64,000 nt of DNA from Hymenolepis diminuta (lineage: Eukaryota > Platyhelminthes > Cestoda > Cyclophyllidea > Hymenolepididae), in the NCBI GenBank assembly GCA_900708905.1, contig CAADRB010000102.1, positions 110,047 through 174,046 on the forward strand, written 5' to 3'. The notes under the pieces are model-generated. The model worked only from the letters and a program-made list of their open reading frames with translations, was not told the DNA's origin and searched no databases. Positions within the stretch are counted from its first letter, which is position 1. Every line of letters starts with the position of its first letter. Positions 1-11,430 of this stretch are shown one piece after another. The translations under genes and the position numbers were made by a program.

Positions 1-4
1 ACTG

Positions 5-133
5 TTATTGTTGTCGTAATTTATTAGCTGCAAACCGTTGGTTGTTATCAAACTCCAACAAAGCCTTATATTTTTTGAAACTGAACTCAAGTAGACGATT
101 TTTAGTTTTTAATTTACTTGAGCATTCTGCCAT
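5..133 (-). CDS. Small ORF or possible first exon, unrecognised (42 aa)
   Basis: A 42-codon open frame with ATG at 133 and TAA at 5-7. The product is basic and charged, starts MAECSSKLKTK and ends ANKLRQQ. Its residue mix (many Lys, Arg, Glu and Leu, few repeats) looks more like coding sequence than the surrounding AT-rich DNA, but I recognise no family. It could be a short protein, an exon of a gene that continues left of the window, or chance. No good splice donor is visible before the stop. Confidence 0.2.
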   Translation of the reverse strand: MAECSSKLKTKNRLLEFSFKKYKALLEFDNNQRFAANKLRQQ

Positions 134-215
134 TTATTTTTAACGGTAAAAATTAATAACGTTTTCAATAGAATATTTAAAGAATTACTTAATTAAAGTA
201 ACACTTTTTCAAAAG

Positions 216-459
216 ATATTTAAAAGCAACATATTCCGATGACATTGTAGAAATTCTCGATGATAATTTTGCCTATGCCTTGGTTGAATACTGCAAATTA
301 ATTATAGGTCACAATTCAAGACTTCAATTTATGCGAATGATTGAATGGAAGGTAAATGTATCACTTTTATAATCTTAACTCGTCCATTCCTTCATTCAGC
401 AGCTTTATTTACTTAAAGTAGTTATATCTTGGTTTAGTTTAATTAGATTTCAAAAATAA
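216..459 (+). CDS. Possible last two exons of an unrecognised gene
   Basis: Two phase-compatible exons can be read on the plus strand. Exon 216-351 follows a pyrimidine-rich acceptor (ctttttcaaaag) and encodes 45 stop-free residues, including SDDIVEILDDNFAYALVEYC. It ends at a consensus-like donor (AAG|GTAAAT). A 48-nt intron (352-399) ends in ttcattcag. Exon 400-459 adds 19 residues (QLYLLKVVISWFSLIRFQK) and a TAA stop, and AATAAA overlaps the stop (455-460). The product would be the C-terminal ~64 residues of a protein whose other exons lie left of the window. I recognise no family. Support is the reading frame, the splice signals and the matching phase; a chance frame in AT-rich DNA is not excluded. 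Confidence 0.35.
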
Positions 460-2436
460 ATGAAATTAGGGAAAGGAAAATCATTTTTAGCTCAGAATGT
501 GCTCTCTTTTCTTTCTTTATATACCTTGGTAGAATGGGGACTGGATGTTTTCGTAACTGTCTTCAATCGAATAAACTATTGTTCTTCTCTTCAAACCTCT
601 TAAGTATAAACCCATTCTACACAAAATATGTTGAATATTTTTCCCAAAATATGCATGCCAGATATTCAACTTAAAATTTAAACAAATTATTCATTTAATC
701 AGGGATTTTATATTCTTCATTTAGACTTTTCTTTCCCCTGGGATCATTGCCATACACAATAAATATTTGACTTAATTGTGTAAAATGTATTCAAGAACCT
801 TTGTATTTTGTTTATTTACAAAATAAAAGTATCCTATAATATTTCACAAATATTCATATTTCATTTGATGCATTGATCTACTTCTAAATTATGATATAAA
901 ATGCTATTGTCTCTAGATTTATGTTCACATAAGTCGGTATTATGCCATTTACTTTTTCTAAGTGTAATTTAAAATTTAGTAAAAATTTTCAAAAAAATGA
1001 GCGTGATGCCATATTTATCAAGGATGTCGCAATGATAACATGAATTTTCGTTCAATGATGAGCGCTGTGAAATAAATGACAGAAATATCGGCTCATTAAC
1101 AGAGCTATTTTAAAAATTAATAAGACCTAATTAATAGTAAAAACTAGCTTTTATTGGAACCTTGATTTTTTTACTCTCGCAAACATCTTTAGAAGATGAG
1201 GACAGATATTAGAAAATTTCTTCTCTCACACTTTTATAACTTATCACTACATACCTTTACGACTTGTTCATAAAACATCATGAAGAATTTGCACTTCTAC
1301 CTTTAAGACCTACTTCAGTAACCAGTTAACTAAAAACAATAATCATTGCTTTAATTTAAGCTTCAACAAAATGATGAAATCTTCGAAGTCTTTTCCGTCT
1401 TTTAATTCGTGTTTTAATGTAAATATATGGTCAATTCGCTTCTCTAAGGATAGGTAAAAACTTAAACAAAGACGTTTTCATTCTACGATTTCTTAATTCA
1501 TGTTAAATTTGGAACTCACGGGTTATATTACATAATACGTGTGCTTGAAAAATGGAAGTAATGATACTGATCTGACAAGGTTACGGTTACCAAATTAAGG
1601 TCAGGGCCTAAGAAACATAGCTCTAAGTATAAACGGTTTGACCTCATTTGGCCTTGGCGCCCACCCTGTGTGCTAGTACTTTTACCGGAAAAAATTAATT
1701 TGGGAAATAAATATTTCATGTTTGAGCGCAAGCTAAGTAATAATGTTCATCAATTATTTCAGCGAAAATAAGTCATGAAATAATGGAATTCAATTTTAAG
1801 TATCAGCTGTAAAAATGTAATTTTTTAAACCTTAAGAAAAAAATTTTTCCAAATATTCAATATAGAAACCCAAACGGGACGTGAAGGAAGGTTTTTAACA
1901 TTTGCTGTTTATTAAATGAAATGTCCTTTAATTTTTTCCTTGTGTAAATATTTAATTTAATTTTCCGTTTCAAAAATCACTTCGAATTTCTTTAAATATC
2001 TAGTTTATTTCCAAATAAAACTTGACATACAATTTCAAGAGAAAATGAGGTATTATATGCTCACTTTAAATATTATTACACTTAAATTCTAGTATTTGTA
2101 ATGTTTCGTCTATTTGACCTTATCCGTCAGCGTTATCAATTATTTAAAATAGATAATATTTGCAAATAAATAGAGTAATGCACACAATACAGATTGAATA
2201 AGTTGAAATTTCAGTTTCCTGAAAGTCAATTTAAACCATTAATAAAATATGCTATTTCATTTAAATAAAATATATATGAGAAAAATTTAAAAGAAAAATT
2301 CGTTTTGAAAGTTATTTATATATCTTTCTCTTAAATTAACAGTATTATTAATATTTATATAACTAATATAGAGAAATTTAATTACGTATAAAAACATAAC
2401 AAATTAAATTAGCTCGGAAATAGTTTTTAAACAAAC
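460..2436. other. AT-rich stretch without a recognisable gene
   Basis: Strongly AT-rich. It lies between the possible plus-strand 3' end at 459 and the minus-strand LAMP-like gene. The missing downstream exons of that gene (further luminal domain, membrane segment and tail) would be expected here or further left, but I could not identify them. The short open frames present have no family signature. Confidence 0.5.
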
Positions 2437-2910
2437 CTGGATGTGATGTTGTATTAGCACGGAAAATTTCTTTAGTGGCCACATTTGTTACAGTAAGATT
2501 CGCAAGAGTATATGTTCCATGTAGGAGATATTCCTCAGCGCCAACAGTATTGAATCCTTGGCCAAACATTTCCATGAATGGTTCTGGGTCGAATAGCCAA
2601 TGCCAATGCATAATATATCCATTCTGAAGGGGCATATTTACAAAGCTTCCATTTCTGAGATCACAACTTCCACTGCCCATGGCAGTTTCATCGAAAGAAA
2701 TCGAAATGTTCTGAAAGTTTTATAATTAGGAGAAATGATTACCTCATTCAATTTTGTAATATAAAAGAGAGAATTTAGTGGTATTTCAATAATTACGCAG
2801 ATTGTGTTGCTTGTGTCTACAAACTCATATGTGATAACTTCATATGCACTATGATTCGATAATATTAGAGGGCATTGTAATAATATTAATAATATTAACT
2901 GCGAAAACAT
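2437..2910 (-). CDS. LAMP-like lysosome-associated membrane glycoprotein (N-terminal exons)
   Basis: Two minus-strand exons, 2743-2910 and 2437-2710, joined in phase 0 across a 32-nt intron (2711-2742, GTAATC...TTTCAG), give 147 residues. The frame leaves by a donor CCAG|GTTTGT at 2436, so the gene continues to lower coordinates. The start at 2910 is chosen because an in-frame TGA lies upstream. The protein begins with a hydrophobic signal peptide (residues 1 to ~18). It has five N-x-S/T sequons, a Cys at 38 and a Cys at 72 inside GSGSC, and a segment YLLHGTYTLANLTVTN that resembles the sheet preceding the membrane-proximal part of LAMP luminal domains. In LAMP proteins a disulfide links such a Cys pair, ~35 residues apart, and the second sits in SGSC. 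The inferred role is a glycoprotein of lysosome, endosome or tegument-type membranes. Membrane segment and sorting tail were not found, so the assignment is tentative. A ~67-nt 5'UTR intron (donor near 3002, acceptor near 2936) or an SL trans-splice acceptor is possible just upstream. Confidence 0.55.
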
Positions 2911-3002
2911 TTGAAAGGCATTTCCACTTCAAGACCTGAAAGAATAAAATATATATTAGTGTTGAAAACAGAGTGGTTAGTATTCATCTTGAAATACTAA
3001 CC

Positions 3003-4061
3003 TTATCAGCTACGTTCGTTGCAATACTCCGACCATTATTTGATTCTGTGTAGTTGGACCTTGAATAAATTTGATTTCGTAAAAATGTCAAACAAAATGT
3101 AATTTGGAGCTCAAATTTAAAAACTAAGTCCGATTAACTAATTAAGTTTAATTTAATGATTGCATTTGTTTTGGGATAATATTATAATGGGCATTTATTA
3201 CAATTAAATAAATAACGTCCATTCCGTCATGTACATTTAGAATCAAAGTTATAACGTCGAAATCTTTATTAAAATCCCTAATCGCTTGTGCTTCTCAAGC
3301 TTATGATTGGTTTTGTGAAAATTTCTACACTATATATTTTCCTTGAAATAGGAAAAATGATCAGTGAATATAATTAAAATGCTTAAAGGCAAGTTGACTA
3401 CAACCTATTTGTATGTAATAACTGAGATATAAAGCATATAAAAAACGTTTTTTATCAATTCTGTAGAAAAAAATATAAATGGGCAGATTTCTTTCAGATG
3501 TAAAATTTTACTGCTAGCAGATTCACATTGTTATTTCGCATATTCTTAAAATAAATCCCTGTTTGGAGTTAAGATGATAACGGTCTGTTCTTCCTTATTT
3601 TTCCAAGAAGTTGGGCAAATTTTACGCATTTCGTTGAGTAAAATGTTCAAAATGCAACAATATATTTTACATGCTATTAAAAAGCATTTCTAATAATGCA
3701 GATAAATTTTGTGTCGCTTTCAAATTATTATTCGTATGTAATGTAATGTAATTTTTTCATTATAGTAACGAAAAACCCTCTTAGGTAAAAACATAAAGGA
3801 CCAAGTAAATTACAAGATAGGCTAACTTAGTGTAAGATTTAATAAAAAACCGAGAGGTACCGATGTCTTGATGCGTTCAGAACTGTAAATCTTATGTCTA
3901 AGTTGAATTTCAAAACTTTATGATCCATACATAACGTTATATGCTAAATGAAGTTTCTTCAGCAAACAATTTATAAGTCAAATTCAATTTAGCTAATTAT
4001 TAGATTCTTAGTTAGATGAAGTGTTTATACTGGTCTCCACATTTGTTGAAATTAGGGGTGT
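3003..4061. other. Intergenic DNA between divergent genes
   Basis: AT-rich region upstream of the minus-strand LAMP-like gene and the plus-strand HMG-box gene, so it should carry the promoter regions of both. I see no specific promoter motif that I would defend. Confidence 0.4.
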
Positions 4062-4165
4062 TATACAAATAGGCTAGTGGTTAAAGTAGTGCCAACATTT
4101 TTCTGGTGGCAATGTCTGGCTTCGGATACCGAAATAGAGGAAATAACCATAACAGACTTTATATA
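4062..4165 (+). repeat. Degenerate tRNA-derived SINE copy
   Basis: The read aggctagtggttaaagtagt followed ~35 bases later by ttcggatacc resembles the A-box and B-box head of the SINE family seen in better copies (17577, 36670, 44740). The body downstream is barely recognisable. Confidence 0.3.
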
Positions 4166-4716
4166 ATGCATAATTACATATTTTTATACCCAGAAAAATC
4201 GAAAGCTTTACTTAAAGAGAAATAAGTTACGTATGGAGAAAGACATGATAAATGTAGCCATATTTCTAAATATTGATTTACTTTACATAAATTTCTGACT
4301 CTATTTGAGTAACCGACTTATTTATTTAGAAGCCGATAGCCCTCATAATTCAATTATCGTCCTAAACAAATATGACATTCAGTGCATCTTATATAGTAGT
4401 GTACTTGTTAGACTAAATGTTTCAAAGGCTTAAATTAAAATGTCTTATAAAAGGATCTTTTACTGATTTAAATATTCCATTTCGATATGTAGTAATAAAC
4501 TGTTTATCATTATTGTTGTTATCAGGCAATAAAGTACCATTTATTTTAAAACAGATGCACACTTTATTTATTTCAAAATATTAATCCAATGTACTGAAAA
4601 TTTTACATTACGATTGAACGGCCAATAATGCATTACCTTGAGAATTTAGCCTGCCGATTGTTGGTGACCTTATATTACATTAATCTTCTCGGAGTTTTCG
4701 CGAGGTCTTATAGCTG

Positions 4717-6351
4717 ATGGAGTTTACTGATTTGAATGGTCCATTACATTATATGAATGCTTGTAAACAGTGTGTGATTGCGATAGATGATGGTGTGGAA
4801 TCTTTTATTACTCACTTGACTAATGAGCATGCTATTCCAACCGAATGGCCAAGTGATAGAGCTTCACGACTGACAGGAGATGAAGCTAAGAAGCCCTATA
4901 CAACAATTGCCGCAACTCGTAAAAAACGTCGAAAATTGACCACTCCAAGACCTTTAAATAGTTTCATGGTGAGTGCCTGCCTTGCACGTTTTGGTGGAAA
5001 ATTTTAAATCTGTTTCACTCGTACCCTCTCTTATTTATAGATATTCGCTCAACACATTCGCAGAAACGTTCTCGCAATCTTCGAAACAGCATCTAGTTCA
5101 AATATTAGTCGCCTTTTGGGCCAAGCATGGAGTAAAATTCCTAAAGAAATTCGTGCCGCTTATGACGAGGAGGCTGCGCGTTTATCAAAAATTCACAATA
5201 AGGAATTTCCAACTTATAAGTATCAACCCAGACCACGTCATGCACAGTGTTGCAATGGTACGGCATTTTCGCCTCGCATTGATATGGATATAGATGATGA
5301 TGACAATGATTTATCACTTCCAACGCAAGTTCCTCCTCATACATCTTCGTTGTCTTCAAATCCTTCTCTCTCTTCCTCCACTCGTTTATCGATTTCCATA
5401 CCTAATCCTATTCCGTTGTCATCTTCAATTGCAGAGCGGCGTCCTCCATCCCCACTAAAAATAAAGCCCGAACCTCCAAGTCCGACTTCAACTAACTCCT
5501 CTTCTCCCTTTCTTTCCTCTTCCAACTCTTCTAGTTTCAAGCTGAAACTACCCATTCCTGATATTCGCCCACCTCCATTAGCTAAACGACCCTCAAAGCT
5601 TCTCAAAATTGCTCCGGTTAAGATATCACCTAAATTACCTGCTACTGGTGACGACCAGAATAACCGTTCATCCCCGTGTTTATCAACTTCATCTCCTCCC
5701 TCTCGTACACCATCTCCCGCTCAACAGCTCACACCGAGCCAGGAGAATATTGTTCCTCCTCCTGTTTCTTCCTCCAGCAGCGTTCAGAATCCCGAGGCAA
5801 ATTCTGTTCAGCAGAGGACGGCCGAAACACTAGCAACCCTTCATAAACTCCTAAATCAAGCGGCCGCGCAACAGCAGCAAAATCATCAGCAAGCACAGTT
5901 ACAAAATCAACTTCAACAGCAGTTGCAGCAACAAGCTGAGGTTGCAGGTCGAGAACAGAATGTGTCGTCCGCATCGTCAAAACCTTGTATTCTCCTCACT
6001 CCACTTCAATCAGAAATAGGGCAACAGGCTATTATCTCCTGCACCCAGTCGGCAACTGTCCCGACCCTCCTAACCTGTGGAAATACCATCTACGTTGCTC
6101 TAACAGTTATGCAAGCACCTGTGATTCAAAATTCCACTGGGGTTCGAACTCAGGTCAGTCAGGCTATGGAGGTGACTTCCACACCACAGCGCCAGCCTAA
6201 TCCGACACCGCTTTTAGGCTCGGACTTGATGGATTTATTGCGTGCAATGGATGCTAACCAGACGCCGTCGAATACAGAATGCCGGTTAACTGAGTTATTG
6301 CAAGCTGCTCTAACAGCCGCAACGGTACCCACAGCTACAACGAGTCAGTGA
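4717..6351 (+). CDS. HMG-box (SOX-like) protein with N-terminal C2H2-like finger
   Basis: Two exons, 4717-4968 and 5041-6351, are separated by a 72-nt intron (GTGAGT...TTATAG) and encode 520 residues. The ATG at 4717 follows an in-frame TAG at 4711-4713. Residues 16-38 have Cys16-x2-Cys19-x13-His33-x4-His38, close to a C2H2 finger. Residues 69-73 (KKRRK) look like a nuclear signal. The HMG box covers about 77-150 and the intron splits it right after RPLNSFM. It continues IFAQHIRRN, NISRLLGQAWSKIP, then EEAARLSKIHNKEFPTYKY and QPRP. SOX boxes have RPMNAFMVW at the start and a YKYxPR end, so this is a divergent SOX/MATA-type box. It keeps the Phe-Met wedge that intercalates DNA in this family. 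The rest is Ser/Pro-rich (to ~260), then a Gln-rich segment (~360-383) and a Thr/Ala/Gln tail, as in activation domains. Inferred role: sequence-specific nuclear transcription regulator. The exact SOX group, or a BBX/HBP1 relationship, cannot be settled by eye. Confidence 0.85.
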
Positions 6352-7179
6352 GGATTTCGTCTTCTCTCACTGTCCTCTATCGTCGCATTTTTCCAACGAA
6401 ATGGGTCTAAAGCCCTACTCTCGTGTTTTATGAATCGCACAACGGTATTTGTACATACGCATATTTAACTCGTGTTTTCTTTTCTTCCTTTCTCTTTTAT
6501 CTCTTATTTATATAGTGTGTTATACAATGATGATGATGACAATGATAATGATGGGGTAATGTCGTACAGTGGTTCTCTCCTTTTTTGCTCTCTTTCTCCC
6601 TTTTGTATATCTTTGTATTCTGATATATTGTTTTAATGCACTTCGTTTAGCTTATCATTTGACTTCTTCTGTTTTGTTTTAACCTCTGGGATTTTTGCGA
6701 TCAAAATGTCTAACGTGAGTTGGTGCTATAGCCAAAATATGTCGTTGAAATTTTCTTTAATGTAAGTTTAGTATTCGATAGCGGTATGTGTGTTAATCGA
6801 TACGAAAATTCCTAACTGCGGTCAATCAATATTTATTTGGGGAATGGGGAAGGGGGGGGGAGTAGTTGATGCTGCTTAGGAATCCGTTATTAAATACCGT
6901 TTATGACCCTTCGTCAGTCAGTGGGTTTCTCGTAAGATATTGGTATCAGGTAGATCGATAAATGGACTCCTCAATCGTTTTGCTTTTACTCTAGTCTTCA
7001 AATTTCAAGGATAGTATGGGGAAGCTCAGAATAGATAATGTTTTGGTTCTTTCCTTTATGTTTGCGGTTTTAGAATTCTGTTCGGCGAAAGTGACGGCCA
7101 CTTTATTATTTTTGTAAGTCTTGTCAATTAAGTAATGTTCTTATCAAAGATACGAGTTTGATAGTTGGGTGTATTTTCG
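6352..7179 (+). other. Probable 3' untranslated and downstream region of the HMG-box gene
   Basis: No coding exon is visible. The stretch is T-rich with a TGATGATGATGAC-type simple repeat (about 6528-6556) and a G-run cluster at 6839-6860 that could form a G-quadruplex. I could not place a confident polyadenylation site. Confidence 0.4.
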
Positions 7180-7524
7180 TCATAAATATGGGGGAGAGAG
7201 AAGACGTAAGGTTGAAGACTGTCCTTTTCTGCCCGAAATATTAGACGTATTATTATAAACTAATAACATAAGGATTACTACAAAATATCCATAGCATGTC
7301 GTTCCATAAACTAGGTCATTCTTTAAGGTACTTTTACAATAAATTTCTTGAAATTCAAGACAATTTGGATTTTTGATATACGTGCTGGACAGTCTAAGTT
7401 GTCTGGAATATTCAGGATGGTCAAAGAGCAACTTCCCATAAAGATCTTCAGATGTTTGAATCTGTAAAATCTGCCGAAGACCATTCTCTCGAGAACAAGT
7501 ATCTAAAAGCTCAAATCGATGCAA
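7180..7524 (-). CDS. Unassigned 114-aa ORF
   Basis: An ATG-started frame downstream of, and antisense to, the HMG-box gene. It has charged N-terminal two-thirds (SEDLYGKLLFDHPEYSRQLR) and a hydrophobic stretch (YFVVILMLLVY) near the end. No family is recognised and no splice context is convincing, so it may be a chance frame. Confidence 0.15.
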   Translation of the reverse strand: MHRFELLDTCSRENGLRQILQIQTSEDLYGKLLFDHPEYSRQLRLSSTYIKNPNCLEFQEIYCKSTLKNDLVYGTTCYGYFVVILMLLVYNNTSNISGRKGQSSTLRLLSPPYL

Positions 7525-9509
7525 AGATTGTTAAGATTTGACAAGCAAAACCCGAGACCGAATTTAAATTGAAAACTTAAAAACTACTGCAAATAGATAC
7601 ATAACGTTTTAATATAAGTTTTTGCTTCGTTTTTTATAAACAGATTAGTAATTAACTTGGTTGATTTTGAAAAAAATCCTTTCCCACTCATTATGTAAAT
7701 GTCGACGCAGAACGTTGCGCTTAAAAAAGGAGTCTGGCCCAAATGACTGAAATCAATGCTCCAATAACACAGACGCTGACTTAGTTCGCTAGTTCAAGTA
7801 CATTGACATCTTTATGTGTATTGTCTCTTATTTTTTCTCCTTAAAAATATACTGGCCCTGTCTTTGTTTATGTATACATAAAGTGTGCTTGGCTCATTCA
7901 ATCCCGGCTGAAATTATCCTAACATCCAGTTACGGAGCTTTGTTTGCTCAGAATAAAGGTCTCTCTCCTCCCTACAAACACATATGTCGAAATATGAGAG
8001 GACGTCTGAAAGCAAATTTTATTTAATTCGTGAGTTTGTATTTCTCCTCATCTGAGATTGATTGACTCATCGAATTTGATGAGATCACGACGAATGCAGA
8101 TAGTATTCAAGAAAATAGATTCGTCACCAATAGGATTGAAAAGACTTTCGTATTTTCTTAACCATTTTCGGATATTCGTTCTGGTTCCTATTGTATAACC
8201 TGGTCTCTATATAAGGACTGGGACAGCCTAGGTCACTTCCGTTCATCAATCCTTTTTAAATCCAGAACTGCGGCGATCACTAGAGCTGGTAACAACACGA
8301 GATAAAGTCAAACTCACTAGAAATAATGAAACGGCAAAATTTGCAGTATAGTTATTAGAAGCGTGGTGTTTGTTTAGAACTGTCGATCACAGTGATATTT
8401 TTTTTATAATATTACATCTTGAAAGGATTCTAGTCAGCTCTGTTATATTATATATAATCATTTTATTTTTTTGTAGTCCTTGGAAGAGAAACGAATTAAA
8501 GTGGCGAGACCGATCATTATGGTCAATGAACACTGAATATCATAGAAAAGCATTTGCTACAATCCAGGACGTATCAGGACATTTGACTTTGGAACGTGAC
8601 CTACCCTTTTGTAAATATTCTACAGCCCCAACCCCAAAATTAAATAAAGCAAGACTCTTTTGATACCCTGGCTTTATTCTCAACATCTTGTCAATCCCCT
8701 CCTTTATATTATTTACTGGACTTTAATTCGATTTCATCCGTTGTCTACGATGAGCAAGTGCAAACTATTTTGTCTTCCCATGGGTTATAGTAGTACTAAT
8801 AATAAATAAACGACAAAATTAACAGATATCATATGTTTGGGTTTAGATGGGATATCTATATTTCAGTGTAAAGAGGGAACTTAAAAATACCAATTGGCTT
8901 TCGAATTCCACAAGAGTGTATTCTAGCGTAGTAAATTTGTGATGAAACTCGCATGTAACTAGAGCGACGGTATGGTGAGTTGAGATTAGTCAATCACGTT
9001 TGCACTTTTTTTTTAAAATTAGCGTCCCTACATCATTACTGAATGTTCGACGAGTGATGTGGATGTGTGGGTTCCAGGTATTGTGGGAACTGAAATTTTC
9101 CTAACAATTTAGTTTAAGGATCTTGACCTGTACCTTTTATGAAGCATAAGGAAGGGAATGGTGATGTTATAAACACATGCAAATCTTTTCCTAAAAAGCA
9201 TCCAATCGAATCAGTTAATTTATTCGAACTCTCAGAATATTTTTTAAGCAGGTACTAACAATAAGATCGCTAGAAGAAACCTACGAATATGCATCTAGCG
9301 TGAAGATTTGGAAATAGTTGGCTTATTAAATGACACTTATGATGTGACCAAGTCCTTAATGAAAAAGAAACCTACCAAAAGAATAAATAGTATCGTACCA
9401 TTCTAATGAGCGCACAGTCAGCTAATAATTCTCAGCTATTCCAATTGCCAAATGACAATTTTCAATGGTTACTCATCTGATAAACAAAGAACACAAAAGC
9501 AGCTAACTC
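7525..9509. other. Gene-poor DNA
   Basis: No recognisable gene. A TATA-like ctatataagg at about 8207 precedes a GC-richer stretch, and AATAAA occurs near 8641. Together they could mark a decayed LTR or another transcribed repeat, but terminal repeats were not found. Confidence 0.35.
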
Positions 9510-9760
9510 TCGCAGCGTACTTAATTCGTCCTCTTTATCACAACCCGGGTTCCACTCGCTCGGTGCTCACACTTTCTCCCTGCCTTTCCAATTCACAACT
9601 CTTCTGCACATTTCATCCTTCACCCTTTCTTCTCATTCTTTAACGGTTGTCCAATAAACTTGTGGTCCATCTCCTGGTCTTCTAATTTAGGAAAGTCCAA
9701 TGGAAGATCATTAGTTTTATGAGGGAACATCGCTAAGTCTAATTTGGTTGGACTACTGAA
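9510..9760 (-). repeat. Dispersed repeat family B copy
   Basis: On the minus strand it reads CTTTCCTAAATTAGAAGACC, then GATGGACCACAAG, TTATTGGACAACCG and a purine-rich AGAAGAAAGGGTGAAGGA block. The same order of blocks occurs at 11240, 20385, 24640, 42460 and 48818. The flank beyond ~9650 is also alignable to 24775-24880. No coding capacity. Confidence 0.6.
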
Positions 9761-11239
9761 GTAGCTTGACTAACTGAATCCGGACTACTTTAGATTCATT
9801 TTGAATTTCATTTCATGCTATATTCCATCCGAATTCTTTATCCTATTATGTTCTCCGACTTACCATGCGGGTGTCTCATAAAATCAAACAGTGTGTTCAA
9901 ATTTTGTAATTAATACTGATCGATAGGAAAAGAGGAAGTAGACATTCCCAGTCGGAAAATATAAGTCCCCTGAATAAGCAACAGAGGTTTCGAAAGATGG
10001 GAAGTTAAGCCCTTGTTAATAAAACCTTTGAAATTTATTAATAATTTTCAGCATCAGGGTGTGTTAGGTGATCAACAGCTCTTCAGTGTATGCTTTGTCT
10101 AGAACCATGAGTGGTTCGACTGATAGTAGTTGGCCAGAGGCCATAAATAAAAGTTTAATTCAAATACGCATTCAGAAATTGCGCTCTTTTTTCGTAATTA
10201 AGAACCTCACAATTACTCCACTGGGGAAAAAAACAATGTTACATTTGGTCGAATCACAGTCATCATTGCCTACTAGTAGTCTTGTTTTTTGGCTATTACC
10301 ATGGTTGTGCCGCTGATGCAGTGGTATCGCACGAGTCAAGGAAATCAAAGGTCACTAGATCGATAACAATGGAGAATTGTCAAAACACTGATGCCGGAAA
10401 AGCGAGAATTGGCGAATGCAATTTTATTAATCAGAGGTTCCAGGATTCTTTACTCTCTACCCGAAGTAATAATTAAAAACAACTTCCCTCTAAAAGGCCT
10501 GAGAATCAGTATTAAGCCCATTTGATACAAAAATTACAAGTTATGCAAATCAAAATGCAACTTTCACAGGACATTAATAACCCAAAATATTGCATACCGA
10601 GAACTCTAGTTGGTTCATCATTTCGTAGAATCCTCCTGGCTCGATTTATACGAAATATTGCAGGGTGGTTGAAGGCAAGTTCAGAAGGCTAATGAGTAGC
10701 AATTGTACTGAGTATCGAGAATGCTCGTTCAATCTGTTCATAAGCATAACAACGTGCATCTGGAATAGCCTCAATTATAAAGATTGGATGTTTATGTCAC
10801 TTCATCTTCAAAACGGTAGAATTGCCACTTGATAATTATTATAACTTTAAGCACTGTATTACTTCGGGATTAGCATTAGTTATTGAACTGTCTCTTGTTC
10901 TAACAGATATTTGTTTAAATGAATAATAAACAGGGGGAAGAAAGCTTAAGTTTCTGCTTTGTTTGCCAGTTGATTTAATATCTTTTTTCTGCAAAATAAT
11001 GCAACAAATGACTCATTTTTGTGTGCACAGATAAAAAAATTTAAATCTTAAATCGGTTAATTTACGCTTGAGTTTATTTCTAATAAGACAAGTTGTAACC
11101 TATCTAATGGCAGACTCACTATTTGGGAAGGATAATTCCAAAAACGATCAACAGATGTGCTAATCATCATTAAACGTTAAATTCACTCAAATGCAACCTT
11201 GGAAATAAATAAAACGGTATTTAGAGGACGTTTCTTGAT
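9761..11239. other. Gene-poor DNA
   Basis: AT-rich. Two short overlapping frames (10068-10316, 10282-10476) show no family features. Nothing else is supported. Confidence 0.4.
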
Positions 11240-11430
11240 CCAAATCCAATCCAATCCGGCTTTCTCAAAATCGAAAGATCAAGAGTTGAGTTGGACCATG
11301 GATGTATTGGACAATCGCAAATGAATGATGAAGGAAGGGAGAAAGGAGTGGGAAGATCAAAGGATAAGTATCAGTGCAGCGGACATGGAAACAGAATGTG
11401 CTAAAGAGGCCAAATTACGGCAAGCTCAGT
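11240..11430 (+). repeat. Dispersed repeat family B copy
   Basis: Contains gatcaagagttgagttggac, catggatgtattggacaatc and a purine-rich gaaggaagggagaaaggagt block. It aligns by eye with 42480-42590 at roughly three bases in four over ~100 bp, and with the reverse complements of 9510-9660 and 24640-24790. Confidence 0.6.

Noticed and set aside
5141..5980. Several antisense and shifted ORFs of 70-90 aa across the HMG-box gene
   Set aside because: They are shadows of the long Ser/Pro/Gln-rich coding exon.
8160..8700. Possible LTR (TATA-like box, TGGCGAGACC primer-site-like string, AATAAA)
   Set aside because: No terminal inverted ends, no second copy and no gag/pol nearby.
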